Origin: Mycolicibacterium doricum
GTDB lineage: Bacteria; Actinomycetota; Actinomycetes; Mycobacteriales; Mycobacteriaceae
Direction of reading: 5' to 3'
NCBI RefSeq assembly: GCF_010728155.1
Contig: NZ_AP022605.1
Coordinates: 3,720,001-3,784,000 of the forward strand
DNA length: 64,000 nt
Numbering within the stretch: the stretch's first letter is position 1; each line of letters starts with the position of its first letter. Under the pieces are notes generated by a model. The model was not told the DNA's origin. It was given only the letters and a program-made list of their open reading frames with translations, and did no database searches. The position numbers were made by a program, and so were the translations under genes. Below, piece by piece: positions 45,416 to 54,391 of the stretch.

Positions 45416-45928
45416 ATGGCACGACCGATCGTGGTCATGGGTGTTTCGGGGTCGGGAAAGTCGACCGTGGGGGCTGCGCTGGCGCAGCGACTGCGGGTTC
45501 CGTTCGCCGACGCCGACGATTTCCATCCGCCGGAGAACATCGCGAAGATGACAGCCGGCCGTGCCCTCGACGACGACGACCGACACCCGTGGCTGGAGTC
45601 GATCGGAGAGTGGCTCGCGCTGCACGGCGACGGCGGAGTGATGAGTTGCTCCGCCCTGAAGCGCAAGTATCGAGACCAGCTGCGCCGGCACTGCGCCGAG
45701 GTGGAATTCCTCCATCTGGCGGGGTCGCTCGAGACCATCGGCAGGCGGCAGGCCAGCCGGCCGGGCCACTTCATGCCGGCATCGCTGCTGGCTTCCCAGT
45801 TCGAAACGCTCGAGCCTCTCGACCCCGACGAACGGGGGGTCACCATCGATATCGACCAGAGCATCGATTCGATCGTCGAAATTTACGTCAGGACACGAGA
45901 CTCCCACGTAGACCAGGAGGACCGATGA
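45416..45928 (+). CDS. gntK: gluconokinase
   Basis: The 170-residue product has the P-loop MGVSGSGKST at residues 8-17, then DADDFHPPENIAKM and CSALKRKYRDQLR, the blocks that define GntK-type gluconate kinases. It phosphorylates gluconate to 6-phosphogluconate in the cytoplasm. The permease gene follows 36 bp later, so the pair imports and activates gluconate. No regulator gene adjoins it. The length is normal for the family. Confidence 0.93.
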   Translation: MARPIVVMGVSGSGKSTVGAALAQRLRVPFADADDFHPPENIAKMTAGRALDDDDRHPWLESIGEWLALHGDGGVMSCSALKRKYRDQLRRHCAEVEFLHLAGSLETIGRRQASRPGHFMPASLLASQFETLEPLDPDERGVTIDIDQSIDSIVEIYVRTRDSHVDQEDR

Positions 45929-45964
45929 TTCCAGGTACTGACAACACCGCGGCCGGGGGTTCGC

Positions 45965-47389
45965 GTGGAGGCCTTTGACCCCGCATTCGGCACCACCACG
46001 CTGCTGCTGATCGCCGTGGGCGCCGTAGCTCTCCTGCTGTTCCTGATCATCAAGGTGAAACTTCACGCCTTCGTGGCGTTGGTCCTGGTGAGTGCGCTGA
46101 CCGCACTCGCTGCGGGCATCCCGGTGGCCGATGTCCCGGATGCGCTGGCCTTCGGCTTTTCGAGCACTCTGGGATCGGTCGCGCTGCTCGTCGGGTTCGG
46201 CGTCATGATCGGTCGCCTCCTTGAGATCACCGGCGGCGCTCAGGTGCTCGCGGACACCCTCATCGGCCGGTTCGGCGAGAAACGCGCGCCGCTCGCGCTC
46301 GGCGTTGCCGCGCTGCTGTTCGGTTTCCCGATCTTCTTCGACGCCGGGCTGGTCGTCTTCCTCCCGATCATCGTGACCGTCGCACGGCGCTTCGGCGGCT
46401 CGATGCTGCTGTACGCATTCCCGGCCGCCGGGGCCTTCGCGGTCATGCACGCCCTGGTGCCGCCGCATCCGGGTCCGGTCGCGGCGGCCGAGCTGCTCGG
46501 TGCCAACATCGGTCTCACCTTGATCATCGGGGCGCCGGTCGCCATCGTCTCCTGGTACGTCGGGGCGTTCCTGGTCTCCCAGATCATCGGGCGGCGGGTG
46601 CACGTCGACATCCCCACCTCGTTGTTCGGCGAGGTCAACGGCGGCCGCGACGCCGACGAACCCAGCACGTCGGCGGCAGGCGCCACCCGCACCGTCACCC
46701 GCACACCGCCCGCCTTCATCACGGTGCTCGGCGTCCTGCTGCTGCCGTTCGTGCTGATCTCTTTCAATACCGTGCTCGACACCCTGATGACCGCCGGCGT
46801 GGTCGAGGAGGGCGCCACGTGGGCGGAGTATCTCAAGTTGCTCGGGGACACGTCGATCGCACTGTTGATCACCGTGATCGTGGCGACTCTGGTGCTGGGG
46901 TTGCGCGGCCGGACGATGGCCGATGTGAGCGATATCCTCGACAACGCTCTCGGCCCCATCTGCGCGATCATTCTCATCACCGGCGCCGGCGGCATGTTCG
47001 GCGGTGTGCTGCGGCTCAGCGGCATCGGTGAAGCACTGAGCAGTTCCCTGTCGAATCTCGGAGTCTCGCTGATCCTGCAGGCTTTTCTCATCTCCACGCT
47101 GCTTCGCGTGGCGCAGGGATCGGCCACTGTCGCGTTGACGACCACAGCGGGCCTTCTCAGTGCCGCCGTCGCCACGGCTGACCTGAGCAATATCCAGCTC
47201 ACCGCGCTGGTCTTGGCCATTGCGGCGGGCGCGACGGTGCTTTCCCACGTCAACGACTCAGGTTTCTGGTTGGTCAGTCGGTTCTTCGGGATGGATGTGA
47301 AGACGACCCTCAAGACGTGGACTGTCATGGAGACGACGCTGGGGCTCAGCGCCTTCGTGATCAGTCTCGGGTTGTGGGCCATCGCGTGA
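45965..47389 (+). CDS. gntP: GntP-family gluconate:H+ symporter
   Basis: The 474-residue product has about twelve hydrophobic segments and GntP features: LLVGFGVMIGRLLEITGGAQ, ALVPPHPGPVAAAELLGANIG and HVNDSGFWLVSRFFGM near the C-terminus. It should import gluconate or a related sugar acid. GTG at 45965 is the start; a short overlapping frame from the ATG at 45925 is not in phase. It forms an operon with gntK. Confidence 0.92.
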   Translation: MEAFDPAFGTTTLLLIAVGAVALLLFLIIKVKLHAFVALVLVSALTALAAGIPVADVPDALAFGFSSTLGSVALLVGFGVMIGRLLEITGGAQVLADTLIGRFGEKRAPLALGVAALLFGFPIFFDAGLVVFLPIIVTVARRFGGSMLLYAFPAAGAFAVMHALVPPHPGPVAAAELLGANIGLTLIIGAPVAIVSWYVGAFLVSQIIGRRVHVDIPTSLFGEVNGGRDADEPSTSAAGATRTVTRTPPAFITVLGVLLLPFVLISFNTVLDTLMTAGVVEEGATWAEYLKLLGDTSIALLITVIVATLVLGLRGRTMADVSDILDNALGPICAIILITGAGGMFGGVLRLSGIGEALSSSLSNLGVSLILQAFLISTLLRVAQGSATVALTTTAGLLSAAVATADLSNIQLTALVLAIAAGATVLSHVNDSGFWLVSRFFGMDVKTTLKTWTVMETTLGLSAFVISLGLWAIA

Positions 47390-47479
47390 AGTGTCGGCGA
47401 AGCTGTCGCACTGCTCGCGACGCCTGATTTCTCGGCGAGGCTACCCGGATAACGTAAGCCTCATCATTAGCATCGGGCC

Positions 47480-48289
47480 GTGCACGACTCGCCGAAGACG
47501 CGTTGCCTTGGGCCTTCGCACTCCCTTTCCCGGCGCGATGCGCTGCGCTGCGCCGCCGTGGCGTCGGCGCTCGCCGGACTGGGTGCGGTCACAGCAGGTA
47601 CCGGCATTCCCGCCGCAGCGGCCGCTGCTCCGCAACTGATCGACTTCGCCGCGCACCAGATCCCGGCACCGCACATTCGCGCTGCGGGATACTCGGGGGT
47701 GGTGAATTACGTCTCGATGTCACGTCCCGGCACGAGCTTCGGCGCCAAGCCGATCACGCGGCCCTACGCCGAGTCGCTGACCAAGGCAGGGCTGGTGATC
47801 GTCAGCAATTACCAATACGGCAAGCCGGGTGGCTCCGCACCATCGGACTTCACCCGCGGGTACGCCGGCGGTGTGGCGGACGCGCGCACCGCCTGGCAGC
47901 TGCACACTGCGGCGGGGGGCGGCGCTAGTGCACCGATCTTCTTCTCCGTCGACGAGGACATCAGCCGCGAGACATGGAATAGGGTTGCGCTGCAGTGGTT
48001 TCGAGGAATCAACTCTGTGTTGGGTGTGCAGCGTACGGGCGTATACGGAGGCATCGACGTATGCCATTGGGCTGCCGTCGACGGCGTGATCGGCAACTCC
48101 CGCACGCCAGGACGCGTGTGGGCGTGGCAGACTCGGGCCTGGTCCGGCAATCGCGTCCACCCCAACGCCGTTCTCTACCAGCGCATCGTGGCGACCAAGT
48201 CGAATCCAGGCCCGTTGGTCGGCGGATTCGAAGTCGACGTCAACGACGTCCTCGCCCAGGATTGCGGCCAGTGGAATCTACATTCGTGA
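47480..48289 (+). CDS. DUF1906 secreted glycoside-hydrolase-like protein (Rv2525c-like)
   Basis: The 269-residue product has a Tat-type signal peptide with SRRDALRCAAVASALAGLG and a cleavage site near AAAAAPQ. The mature domain follows the DUF1906 pattern: LIDFAAHQIPAPHI, NYVSMSRPGTSFGAKPITRPY, FFSVDEDIS with Asp and Glu, and YGGIDVCHWAAVDG. In M. tuberculosis the Tat-exported Rv2525c belongs to this family and affects wall properties. The start is GTG at 47480. It stands alone. Confidence 0.85.
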   Translation: MHDSPKTRCLGPSHSLSRRDALRCAAVASALAGLGAVTAGTGIPAAAAAAPQLIDFAAHQIPAPHIRAAGYSGVVNYVSMSRPGTSFGAKPITRPYAESLTKAGLVIVSNYQYGKPGGSAPSDFTRGYAGGVADARTAWQLHTAAGGGASAPIFFSVDEDISRETWNRVALQWFRGINSVLGVQRTGVYGGIDVCHWAAVDGVIGNSRTPGRVWAWQTRAWSGNRVHPNAVLYQRIVATKSNPGPLVGGFEVDVNDVLAQDCGQWNLHS

Positions 48290-48393
48290 GCCCTCAGCGC
48301 CCGGTGGCCCACGTTTCCCGGTGAGGAAGGAATGTCGTTGGGTTCAGATGTGACGTCAGATCGTTGCTGACCGACGAACGGCTGCCATCATCG

Positions 48394-48427
48394 GCGAGTG
48401 GCACCCAAGGGCGAGTGGCACCCAAGA
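48394..48427. repeat. 17-bp direct repeat, two copies
   Basis: GCGAGTGGCACCCAAGG occurs at 48394-48410 and again, with the last base different, at 48411-48427. It starts a 323-base gene-free stretch (48290-48612) made largely of short repeats. Confidence 0.8.
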
Positions 48428-48463
48428 CAGCGGCGAGGAGCACGCGGATGGCCACGATGGCCC

Positions 48464-48520
48464 TAGTCCTGAATGGCCGTAGTCCTGAATGGCTGTAGTC
48501 CTGAATGGCCGTAGTCCTGA
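48464..48520. repeat. 16-bp tandem repeat, about 3.6 copies
   Basis: The unit TAGTCCTGAATGGCCG is repeated at 48464, 48480 and 48496, followed by a partial copy at 48512-48520. The second copy has one C-to-T change. No gene covers it. Confidence 0.85.
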
Positions 48521-48533
48521 GTTGTTGGCCGTC

Positions 48534-48571
48534 GATGTTGGTCGTTGCAGAGGGGGATGTTGGTCGTTGCA
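48534..48571. repeat. 16-bp direct repeat with 22-bp period
   Basis: GATGTTGGTCGTTGCA occurs at 48534-48549 and 48556-48571. It is the third repeat family within 180 bp, just before the end of the minus-strand hypothetical gene. Confidence 0.8.
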
Positions 48572-48612
48572 CAGCGGGTAGCAGCAGACTGACCGCCACA
48601 GCAATTCAAGAC

Positions 48613-49050
48613 TCAAACGTCATCTTCGCTGGTACATCTTTCCGCAGAATCACGGTAACGTTTCGCCTGCTCGCGGTACTGGTGGGCGGCCGAACGGTGC
48701 CCCTCGGCGAGGTGCAAGTGCGCGATGGCAGCCAGATCAACCGAGGCCTGTTCGGCCCCGTAGTCGTGTGCCCGGGCGGCGGCATCGCTGGCGTCGGCAC
48801 ACTGCTCGAGCTGACGGACTACAGCAAACTGCGCCGCCACTGCCCGAAGCGAAGCTTTCCGCAGGTTGTTGCGAGCGCGCTGGACGTCTCCTGGGGTCGC
48901 CGCGCGCAGCGATATCTGTTCTCGGCGAACACGCAGTTCATCGATGCGTTGTTGCGCAGCTTCGATCCGTTCCTTCAATCGCAGTCGCTGCTCTTCGCGA
49001 TCAATCACGATGCCCCCGGCTACCGCGCGATGCTGTCCACTCATCGGCAA
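48613..49050 (-). CDS. hypothetical helical protein
   Basis: The 145-residue product is rich in Ala, Arg, Glu and Gln and should form long helices or a coiled coil (LRLKERIEAAQQRIDELRVRR near the N-terminus, AAHQYREQAKRYRDSAERC near the C-terminus). I recognise no family. The start may be the first ATG (49050) or the next at 49044. Codon use and amino-acid balance are more protein-like than those of the overlapping plus-strand frame. Confidence 0.5.
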   Translation of the reverse strand: MPMSGQHRAVAGGIVIDREEQRLRLKERIEAAQQRIDELRVRREQISLRAATPGDVQRARNNLRKASLRAVAAQFAVVRQLEQCADASDAAARAHDYGAEQASVDLAAIAHLHLAEGHRSAAHQYREQAKRYRDSAERCTSEDDV

Positions 49051-49292
49051 GACTTTAGTGACGACTTAGGACCCGCTTGATGCAAGCCACCGTCATGCTC
49101 GGGTGCCCGCCGACTAGAATCACCATAACGCATCGTCCTAATTGACACCATGGTAGTCGCTCGCACCCCCGCCGTGGGCAGCGGTGAGGTTGGTAGCGCC
49201 CGGCCAGCCCGGCGGCGCTGCTAACGTCACGCCATGCTCTACAGGCGGCGACCGCACGCTCTACGGTGTCACGTCGCTTACCGGGTGGCGCC

Positions 49293-49889
49293 ATGACCGC
49301 GGCGAGCACCGGGGAACAGCCGGCGAAATACGGTGACATCATCACCGCAGCGCAGGAACTCTTCGGCGAGGTCGGCTATGACAAGGCCGGGGTGCGTGAG
49401 ATCGCTGAACGGGCCCACATCGCCATCGGCACGCTTTACAGCTACTTTCCCGACGGCAAGATCGGTGTGCTGACCGCAGCGCTGAACGAGCGTGTGGAGC
49501 GGCTTGTCAGCTTTGTGTTGGCGACCGAGGAGACTGACCGGGTCGAGGCTTTCCTCGACCGGGCGCGCCGGCTCAACAGTGAGGTCGTCCGTGATCCGTT
49601 TTTGCGGCGGCTGTTCATCGACCAGGACCGGGTCACCGAACCGCGGCTGCGGGAACGCGGCCAACAGATCGTCGACCTCTTCGGCGCCGAAGCCGTCGCT
49701 GAGCTAAACCGCCTCGTCGACGCCGGCCTGGCACAGTGCGCTGACCCCGAAGCCGTGGCCGTGCTGCTAAGGGTGGCCAACGTCGGCTGGATCGCCACGC
49801 AGCGCTCCGGAGCACGCAGCGTGGACCACGCCCGCTTCACCGAGACCGTGATCGCGTCGGTGCGCGCGCTTCTGCGAATACAACCCTGA
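49293..49889 (+). CDS. TetR-family transcriptional regulator
   Basis: The 198-residue product begins with a TetR helix-turn-helix: DIITAAQELFGEVGYDKAGV, then REIAERAHIAIGTLYSYFPDG. The C-terminal ligand domain is ordinary in length and has no recognisable specificity. ATG at 49293 is chosen because earlier in-frame codons lack a TetR-like extension. It precedes the sulfatase gene by 226 bp on the same strand and may control it. Confidence 0.85.
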   Translation: MTAASTGEQPAKYGDIITAAQELFGEVGYDKAGVREIAERAHIAIGTLYSYFPDGKIGVLTAALNERVERLVSFVLATEETDRVEAFLDRARRLNSEVVRDPFLRRLFIDQDRVTEPRLRERGQQIVDLFGAEAVAELNRLVDAGLAQCADPEAVAVLLRVANVGWIATQRSGARSVDHARFTETVIASVRALLRIQP

Positions 49890-50115
49890 CACGACCTGAC
49901 ATCGCGTCGGACGTCCGCAGGACCCGATCTGTCACCGTCTCCGCCGATTGGCGTCCCTTCCGGTGGCCTTGTCCACGGCTTCGGCAATCACGCGCGCCGA
50001 ATGTGCTATAACAAAAAGGACTTTCCGTTCTATCTGATGCCGCGCCGACGTGGCGGCGCCTCGTGATCGCCGGCACGACATCGGCTTACCCCCAAACTCT
50101 CGGCCAGGAGACCTG

Positions 50116-51702
50116 ATGCTCGACAATCCCGCCCGCCCCAACGTGCTGCTGATCATGTGTGACCAGCTGCGCAGCGATCACACCGGTTTCGGGGGCAGCC
50201 CTTATGTCCGCACCCCTCACCTCGACGCGCTGGCTGCGAGCGGTGCCGTCTTTCCTTGCGCCCGGGTCGCCAACCCGATCTGCATGCCGAACCGGGCCAG
50301 TCTGCTCACCGGCCGGGCTCCCTCCTCCCACGGTGTCACGGCCAACGCTGGCGCCTTGGCATGGACCACGATGACGTTGCCGCGTCAGCTGCGCAGCTCC
50401 GGCTATCGCACCGCACTGGTCGGCAAGGCCGATCTACAGAACGGTCTGCGCGCTGGCTTCGAATCTGTCGACACCCGGTCGCCCGCGGTCGTCGACCCCT
50501 ACCCGGCCGGCTGGGACCATGTCGAAGACCCTGACCGCTACCTGCAGACCTCGCTCGCCGACCCCGGCGACTATTACGGCTTCGACCACATCGCCTTGAC
50601 TTTGGGCCACGCCGACATGGTCGGCGGACACCATCTGCGCTGGGCGTTGGGCAAAGGCGCCACCCTCGAGGACCTGAACCGAGCAGGGCCGCGGCACGCC
50701 CGCCGGGTCGACCCGCACTGGTGGCAGGTCTACCAACCTCACCTCGGTGAGGAGCTGTATTCCACCACCTTCGTCACCGAGGCCACCGTCTCGGCCATCG
50801 GTGCGCTGTCGGGCGGACGGTCACCGTGGTTCATCCAATGCTCCTTCCCCGACCCACACCACCCGTTCACCGCGCCCGGGCGCTGGCACCACCGGCACCG
50901 CCCCGCCGATATGGCGTTGCCGGCCACGTTCGCCGACTACGGGGTAGATGCCCCAAGCCATCTCAGCGGGTTCCGCGCCCTGCCGCCCTCGGCGATGCCG
51001 GTACAGATGTTCGGGCCCACCCCGCAGCAGCTGCGCGCCGCCGCGGCCGCCGAAGCCGGCGCCATCGAATTCATCGACCACGGTGTCGGCCAGATCATGA
51101 CCGCCCTCAACGACAGCGGTGCCGCCGGAAACACCATCGTGGTGTTCACCTCCGACCACGGCGACATGTTCGGTGATCACGGCCTGATGCTCAAAGGCAT
51201 GATGCACTACGGCGGTTGCCTACGAGTACCGCTGGTCATCACCGGACCCGGCGTCACCACGGGAGTGGCCACCACCCTGGCCAGCACCCTCGACATCACG
51301 CCGACTCTGCTGGACCTCACCGGTGTCGACCCCTTCGACGACATTCAGGGCGTCAGCCTGGCCCCCGCACTGACCGTCCACGACCACACCGTGCGCAGCT
51401 CGACCTACATCGAGGAAGAACTACCCCAGGCCAGCCGGTTCCCCTTCCCGGTGCCCGCATCCGCACGCACCCTGATCACCGACCGCCATCGCCTCACCCG
51501 CTATCCCGGTAGCCCGCTCGGCGAACTCTACGACCTCGTCGACGACCCCACTGAGTCAGTCAATCGGTGGAACGATCCAGCCTACGTGTCCCAACGCGGC
51601 GAGCTGGTCGAACAACTCCTCGACGCCACGATCGCACACAGCATGCCCGGACGCCTGGGATCCGCCGACGAGCGGATTGGGCGTGCAACTCGACCGCAGT
51701 AG
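50116..51702 (+). CDS. type I sulfatase
   Basis: The 528-residue product has the sulfatase core: PNVLLIMCDQLRSDHTG (metal-binding Asp), ICMPNRASLLTGR with Cys56-x-Pro-x-Arg60, the site converted to formylglycine, and VVFTSDHGDMFGDHGL with the second metal site. No signal peptide is present, so it should act in the cytoplasm on a small sulfate or phosphonate ester. A Cys-type site needs a formylglycine-generating enzyme, which is not in this window. AGGAGA precedes the ATG at 50116. The end overlaps the next gene. Confidence 0.88.
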   Translation: MLDNPARPNVLLIMCDQLRSDHTGFGGSPYVRTPHLDALAASGAVFPCARVANPICMPNRASLLTGRAPSSHGVTANAGALAWTTMTLPRQLRSSGYRTALVGKADLQNGLRAGFESVDTRSPAVVDPYPAGWDHVEDPDRYLQTSLADPGDYYGFDHIALTLGHADMVGGHHLRWALGKGATLEDLNRAGPRHARRVDPHWWQVYQPHLGEELYSTTFVTEATVSAIGALSGGRSPWFIQCSFPDPHHPFTAPGRWHHRHRPADMALPATFADYGVDAPSHLSGFRALPPSAMPVQMFGPTPQQLRAAAAAEAGAIEFIDHGVGQIMTALNDSGAAGNTIVVFTSDHGDMFGDHGLMLKGMMHYGGCLRVPLVITGPGVTTGVATTLASTLDITPTLLDLTGVDPFDDIQGVSLAPALTVHDHTVRSSTYIEEELPQASRFPFPVPASARTLITDRHRLTRYPGSPLGELYDLVDDPTESVNRWNDPAYVSQRGELVEQLLDATIAHSMPGRLGSADERIGRATRPQ

Positions 51703-52297
51703 GGCCCAGCACCTGTTCAGTCGCTTCGGCGGCGTGCCCGGGCTGATCTACTCCACCGTGCCGATCGCCGCGTTCGCCGTCGCCGACACCTATTTGACAT
51801 TGCTGCCCGCGCTTGGCCTCGCACTCACCGCCGCCGGGCTCGTGCTGCTGTGGCGGCTGCTGCGAGGCGACAGTTACCAGCCCGCACTCGCCGGGTTCCT
51901 CGGAGTCGTGGTTGGTGCCACACTATCGCTGTTCACCGGGCAGAGCAGAGACTACTTCGTCATCCACATCTGGACCGCGCTGCTGTTGGCCCTGGTTTTC
52001 ACCGCGTCAATATTGCTGCGCCGACCCGCCGTCGGCCTGCTGTGGGCGTGGGCCCACGGCCACGCCACCAGCTGGCGGCGAAACACCAAGGTAATGCTCA
52101 GCTTCGACATCGCCACGATGATCTGGGTGCTCGTCTTCACCACCCGATTCCTCGTCCAGCAACACTTCTACAACGCCGATGAAACCGCGTGGCTCGCCAT
52201 CACCCGCATCGCCATGGGCTGGCCCCTGACCGGCCTTGCCGGCGCCGCCACCTTCCTCGCGATCCGCATTGCCGAACGCAACCACGCCACCGAGTAG
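51683..52297 (+). CDS. DUF3159-type membrane protein
   Basis: The 204-residue product has five or six hydrophobic helices and resembles DUF3159 proteins of actinobacteria as I remember them (GVPGLIYSTVPIAAFAVADT near the start, FTGQSRDYFVIHIWTALLLA in the middle). Function is unknown. The GTG at 51683, or a TTG 6 bases earlier, lies within the sulfatase gene, so the two overlap by 20 bp and are probably co-expressed. It might serve as a transporter for the sulfatase substrate or product, which is speculation. Confidence 0.6.
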   Translation: MQLDRSRAQHLFSRFGGVPGLIYSTVPIAAFAVADTYLTLLPALGLALTAAGLVLLWRLLRGDSYQPALAGFLGVVVGATLSLFTGQSRDYFVIHIWTALLLALVFTASILLRRPAVGLLWAWAHGHATSWRRNTKVMLSFDIATMIWVLVFTTRFLVQQHFYNADETAWLAITRIAMGWPLTGLAGAATFLAIRIAERNHATE

Positions 52298-52435
52298 CCA
52301 ACCCCGGCCAAGTCCAACCTCAACCAAAGTCGCCGCCTGCCAAGATCGCTTGACGATTGGGCGTCGCTGCTCGTGCTGCAACCTTCGATGCCGTGGACCG
52401 GGGGCTGTCCCGCCGGCGCCGGCAGCAGGCACCAT

Positions 52436-53188
52436 ATGGACATGGAGCACCATCCGGGCACACCGGCTGAGCAGGCAAAGGGATACCGCGCGCTGGTCGT
52501 CGACGACGAGGTCCCCCTAGCCGAAGTGGTGGCCAGCTACCTGGAACGCGAGCAGTTCGAGGCAGTCGTCGCCGGCAACGGCGTGGATGCGATCGCCGTC
52601 GCGCGCCACCTGGACCCCGATGTCGTCATCCTTGACCTCGGTCTGCCCGGCATCGATGGGCTGGAGGTCTGCCGGCAATTGCGGACGTTCTCTGACGCCT
52701 ACGTCGTCATGCTGACCGCTCGTGATACCGAACTCGACACGGTTCTCGGCCTCACGGTCGGCGCCGACGACTACGTCACAAAACCCTTCAGCCCCCGCGA
52801 ACTGGTGGCGCGTATCCGCGCCATGTTACGGCGGCCCCGAGTCCTGCAAACGACCACCGCAACCGCCGAACGGGAGGTGGCGCCACCGCGTCGCTTCGGC
52901 CCGTTGAGCATCGACGTCGCCGCCCGTGAGGTGCGCATCGACGATGAACAAATCCTGTTGACCCGCACGGAGTTCGACATTCTCGAAGCCCTTTCCGCCC
53001 GGCCGGCAATCGTACTGAGCCGCCGACAACTTCTCGAGATCGTCCGCGACGGACCATGGGTCGGCAACGAGCACCTTGTCGACGTCCACATCGGGCATCT
53101 ACGACGCAAACTCGGCGACGACGCAGCTCGCCCGCGCTACATCGCCACGGTGCGAGGTGTCGGATACCGCATGGGTACCGGACAGTGA
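52436..53188 (+). CDS. OmpR-family response regulator
   Basis: The 250-residue product has a receiver domain with LVVDDE near residue 21, the phospho-acceptor Asp67 in VILDLGLPG, and YVTKPFSPRELVAR with the conserved Lys. A winged-helix DNA-binding domain follows (LTRTEFDILEAL, then VDVHIGHLRRKLGDD and VRGVGYRM). The ATG at 52436 is preferred to upstream codons. The stop overlaps the start of the histidine kinase gene (GTGA), so they form a two-component pair. Confidence 0.9.
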   Translation: MDMEHHPGTPAEQAKGYRALVVDDEVPLAEVVASYLEREQFEAVVAGNGVDAIAVARHLDPDVVILDLGLPGIDGLEVCRQLRTFSDAYVVMLTARDTELDTVLGLTVGADDYVTKPFSPRELVARIRAMLRRPRVLQTTTATAEREVAPPRRFGPLSIDVAAREVRIDDEQILLTRTEFDILEALSARPAIVLSRRQLLEIVRDGPWVGNEHLVDVHIGHLRRKLGDDAARPRYIATVRGVGYRMGTGQ

Positions 53189-54372
53189 CGCCCCCGGCTT
53201 GGGCAACTCCTAGCAGTCGTCGACGGCGAGGCCGTCCCGGCATCGGCCTGCGGCTGCTGGCAGCTCAAGCCATCGTGCTTGCAGTCGGAGCCGCGACAAC
53301 CGCGGTAGTGGCCGCCATTGTCGGTCCGCCACTGTTTCGCGAGCACCTCCACCGTGCGGGGGTGCCGATGGACTCCGCGGAGGAAGTCCACGCCGAAGAG
53401 GCCTACGGCTACGCGACGGTGACTTCCATCGGTGGCGCCCTGGCGGTGTCAGCGCTGGCCGCGCTCGCCGTCAGCTTCTACGTCAGTCGGCGACTCCAAC
53501 GGTCCATCACCGAGGTTGCCGCCGCCGCAACTGATGTCGCTCGAGGGAACTACGAGATCCGGGTATCCCCAACTCGCCTCGGCGACGACTTCGACGCCCT
53601 GTCGACCGCCTTCAACCAGATGGCCTCTCGGCTTCAAGCGGTCGATTCGACAAGACAGCGACTGTTCGGGGACTTGGCGCACGAGATCCGCACGCCAGTC
53701 GCGGTGCTGGAGGCCTACATCGAGGCTCTCGAAGACGGCGTCCGTATCCTGACCCCGGAGACCGCGGCCATGTTGCGGGACCAAACCCGCCGCCTGGTGC
53801 GGTTTTCCGGGGACCTCCTCGGCCTGGCCAAGGCCGAGGAGGGCGCCGTTTCGATGTCCTACGCCAACATTGACGTCGACCGTCTGACGCGCCACTGCGT
53901 GGCTGCGGCACAGGAACGCTACGACGACAAAGGAGTCGGGCTGCACGTAAGCCTGCAGCAGCCGCTGCCGCCGTTATGGGCCGACGAGCAACGCCTGTCC
54001 CAAGTCCTGGGCAATCTGCTGGACAATGCGCTGCGGCACACACCGCCCGGCGGGTCGGTAGAAGTCCACTGTGTTCGCCAAGGCGACCGGTTGAAGATCA
54101 CCGTCGCCGACACCGGTGAAGGGATCGCCGCCGACCACGTGACCCAGGTGTTCGAGCGGTTTTACCGGGCAGACACCGCCCGCGATCGCGAGCACGGCGG
54201 CGCCGGGTTGGGGCTCGCCATCGCCAAGGCGCTGGTCGACGCCCACGGCGGAACCATTACAGTCACCAGTCCTGGACCAGGCGCCGGGGCGACATTCACC
54301 GTCGAATTGCCCATCACCGCGGCGGTACGCATGGAGCAACACCGTGTCACGACTGACTCAGCGCACACCTGA
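53185..54372 (+). CDS. sensor histidine kinase
   Basis: The 395-residue product has a first membrane helix at about 22-50, a short external loop, and a second at about 80-100. A HAMP domain follows, then LFGDLAHEIRTPVAVLEAYIEAL with the phospho-acceptor His166 and an ATPase domain with the N box LLDNALRHTPPGG and the DTGEGI and GAGLGLAI boxes. The loop of about 30 residues is short, so a small ligand or metal ion is the likely signal. The next gene encodes a copper-type DUF305 lipoprotein, which hints at metal sensing. Confidence 0.9.
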   Translation: MTPPAWATPSSRRRRGRPGIGLRLLAAQAIVLAVGAATTAVVAAIVGPPLFREHLHRAGVPMDSAEEVHAEEAYGYATVTSIGGALAVSALAALAVSFYVSRRLQRSITEVAAAATDVARGNYEIRVSPTRLGDDFDALSTAFNQMASRLQAVDSTRQRLFGDLAHEIRTPVAVLEAYIEALEDGVRILTPETAAMLRDQTRRLVRFSGDLLGLAKAEEGAVSMSYANIDVDRLTRHCVAAAQERYDDKGVGLHVSLQQPLPPLWADEQRLSQVLGNLLDNALRHTPPGGSVEVHCVRQGDRLKITVADTGEGIAADHVTQVFERFYRADTARDREHGGAGLGLAIAKALVDAHGGTITVTSPGPGAGATFTVELPITAAVRMEQHRVTTDSAHT

Positions 54373-54391
54373 CCGGCAGCCCCTCGCCTCG

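Noticed and set aside
45203..47248. A minus-strand frame extending the GH5-like gene to over 1000 codons across gntK and gntP.
   Set aside because: Only the last 379 codons are protein-like; the rest is antisense to two recognisable genes.
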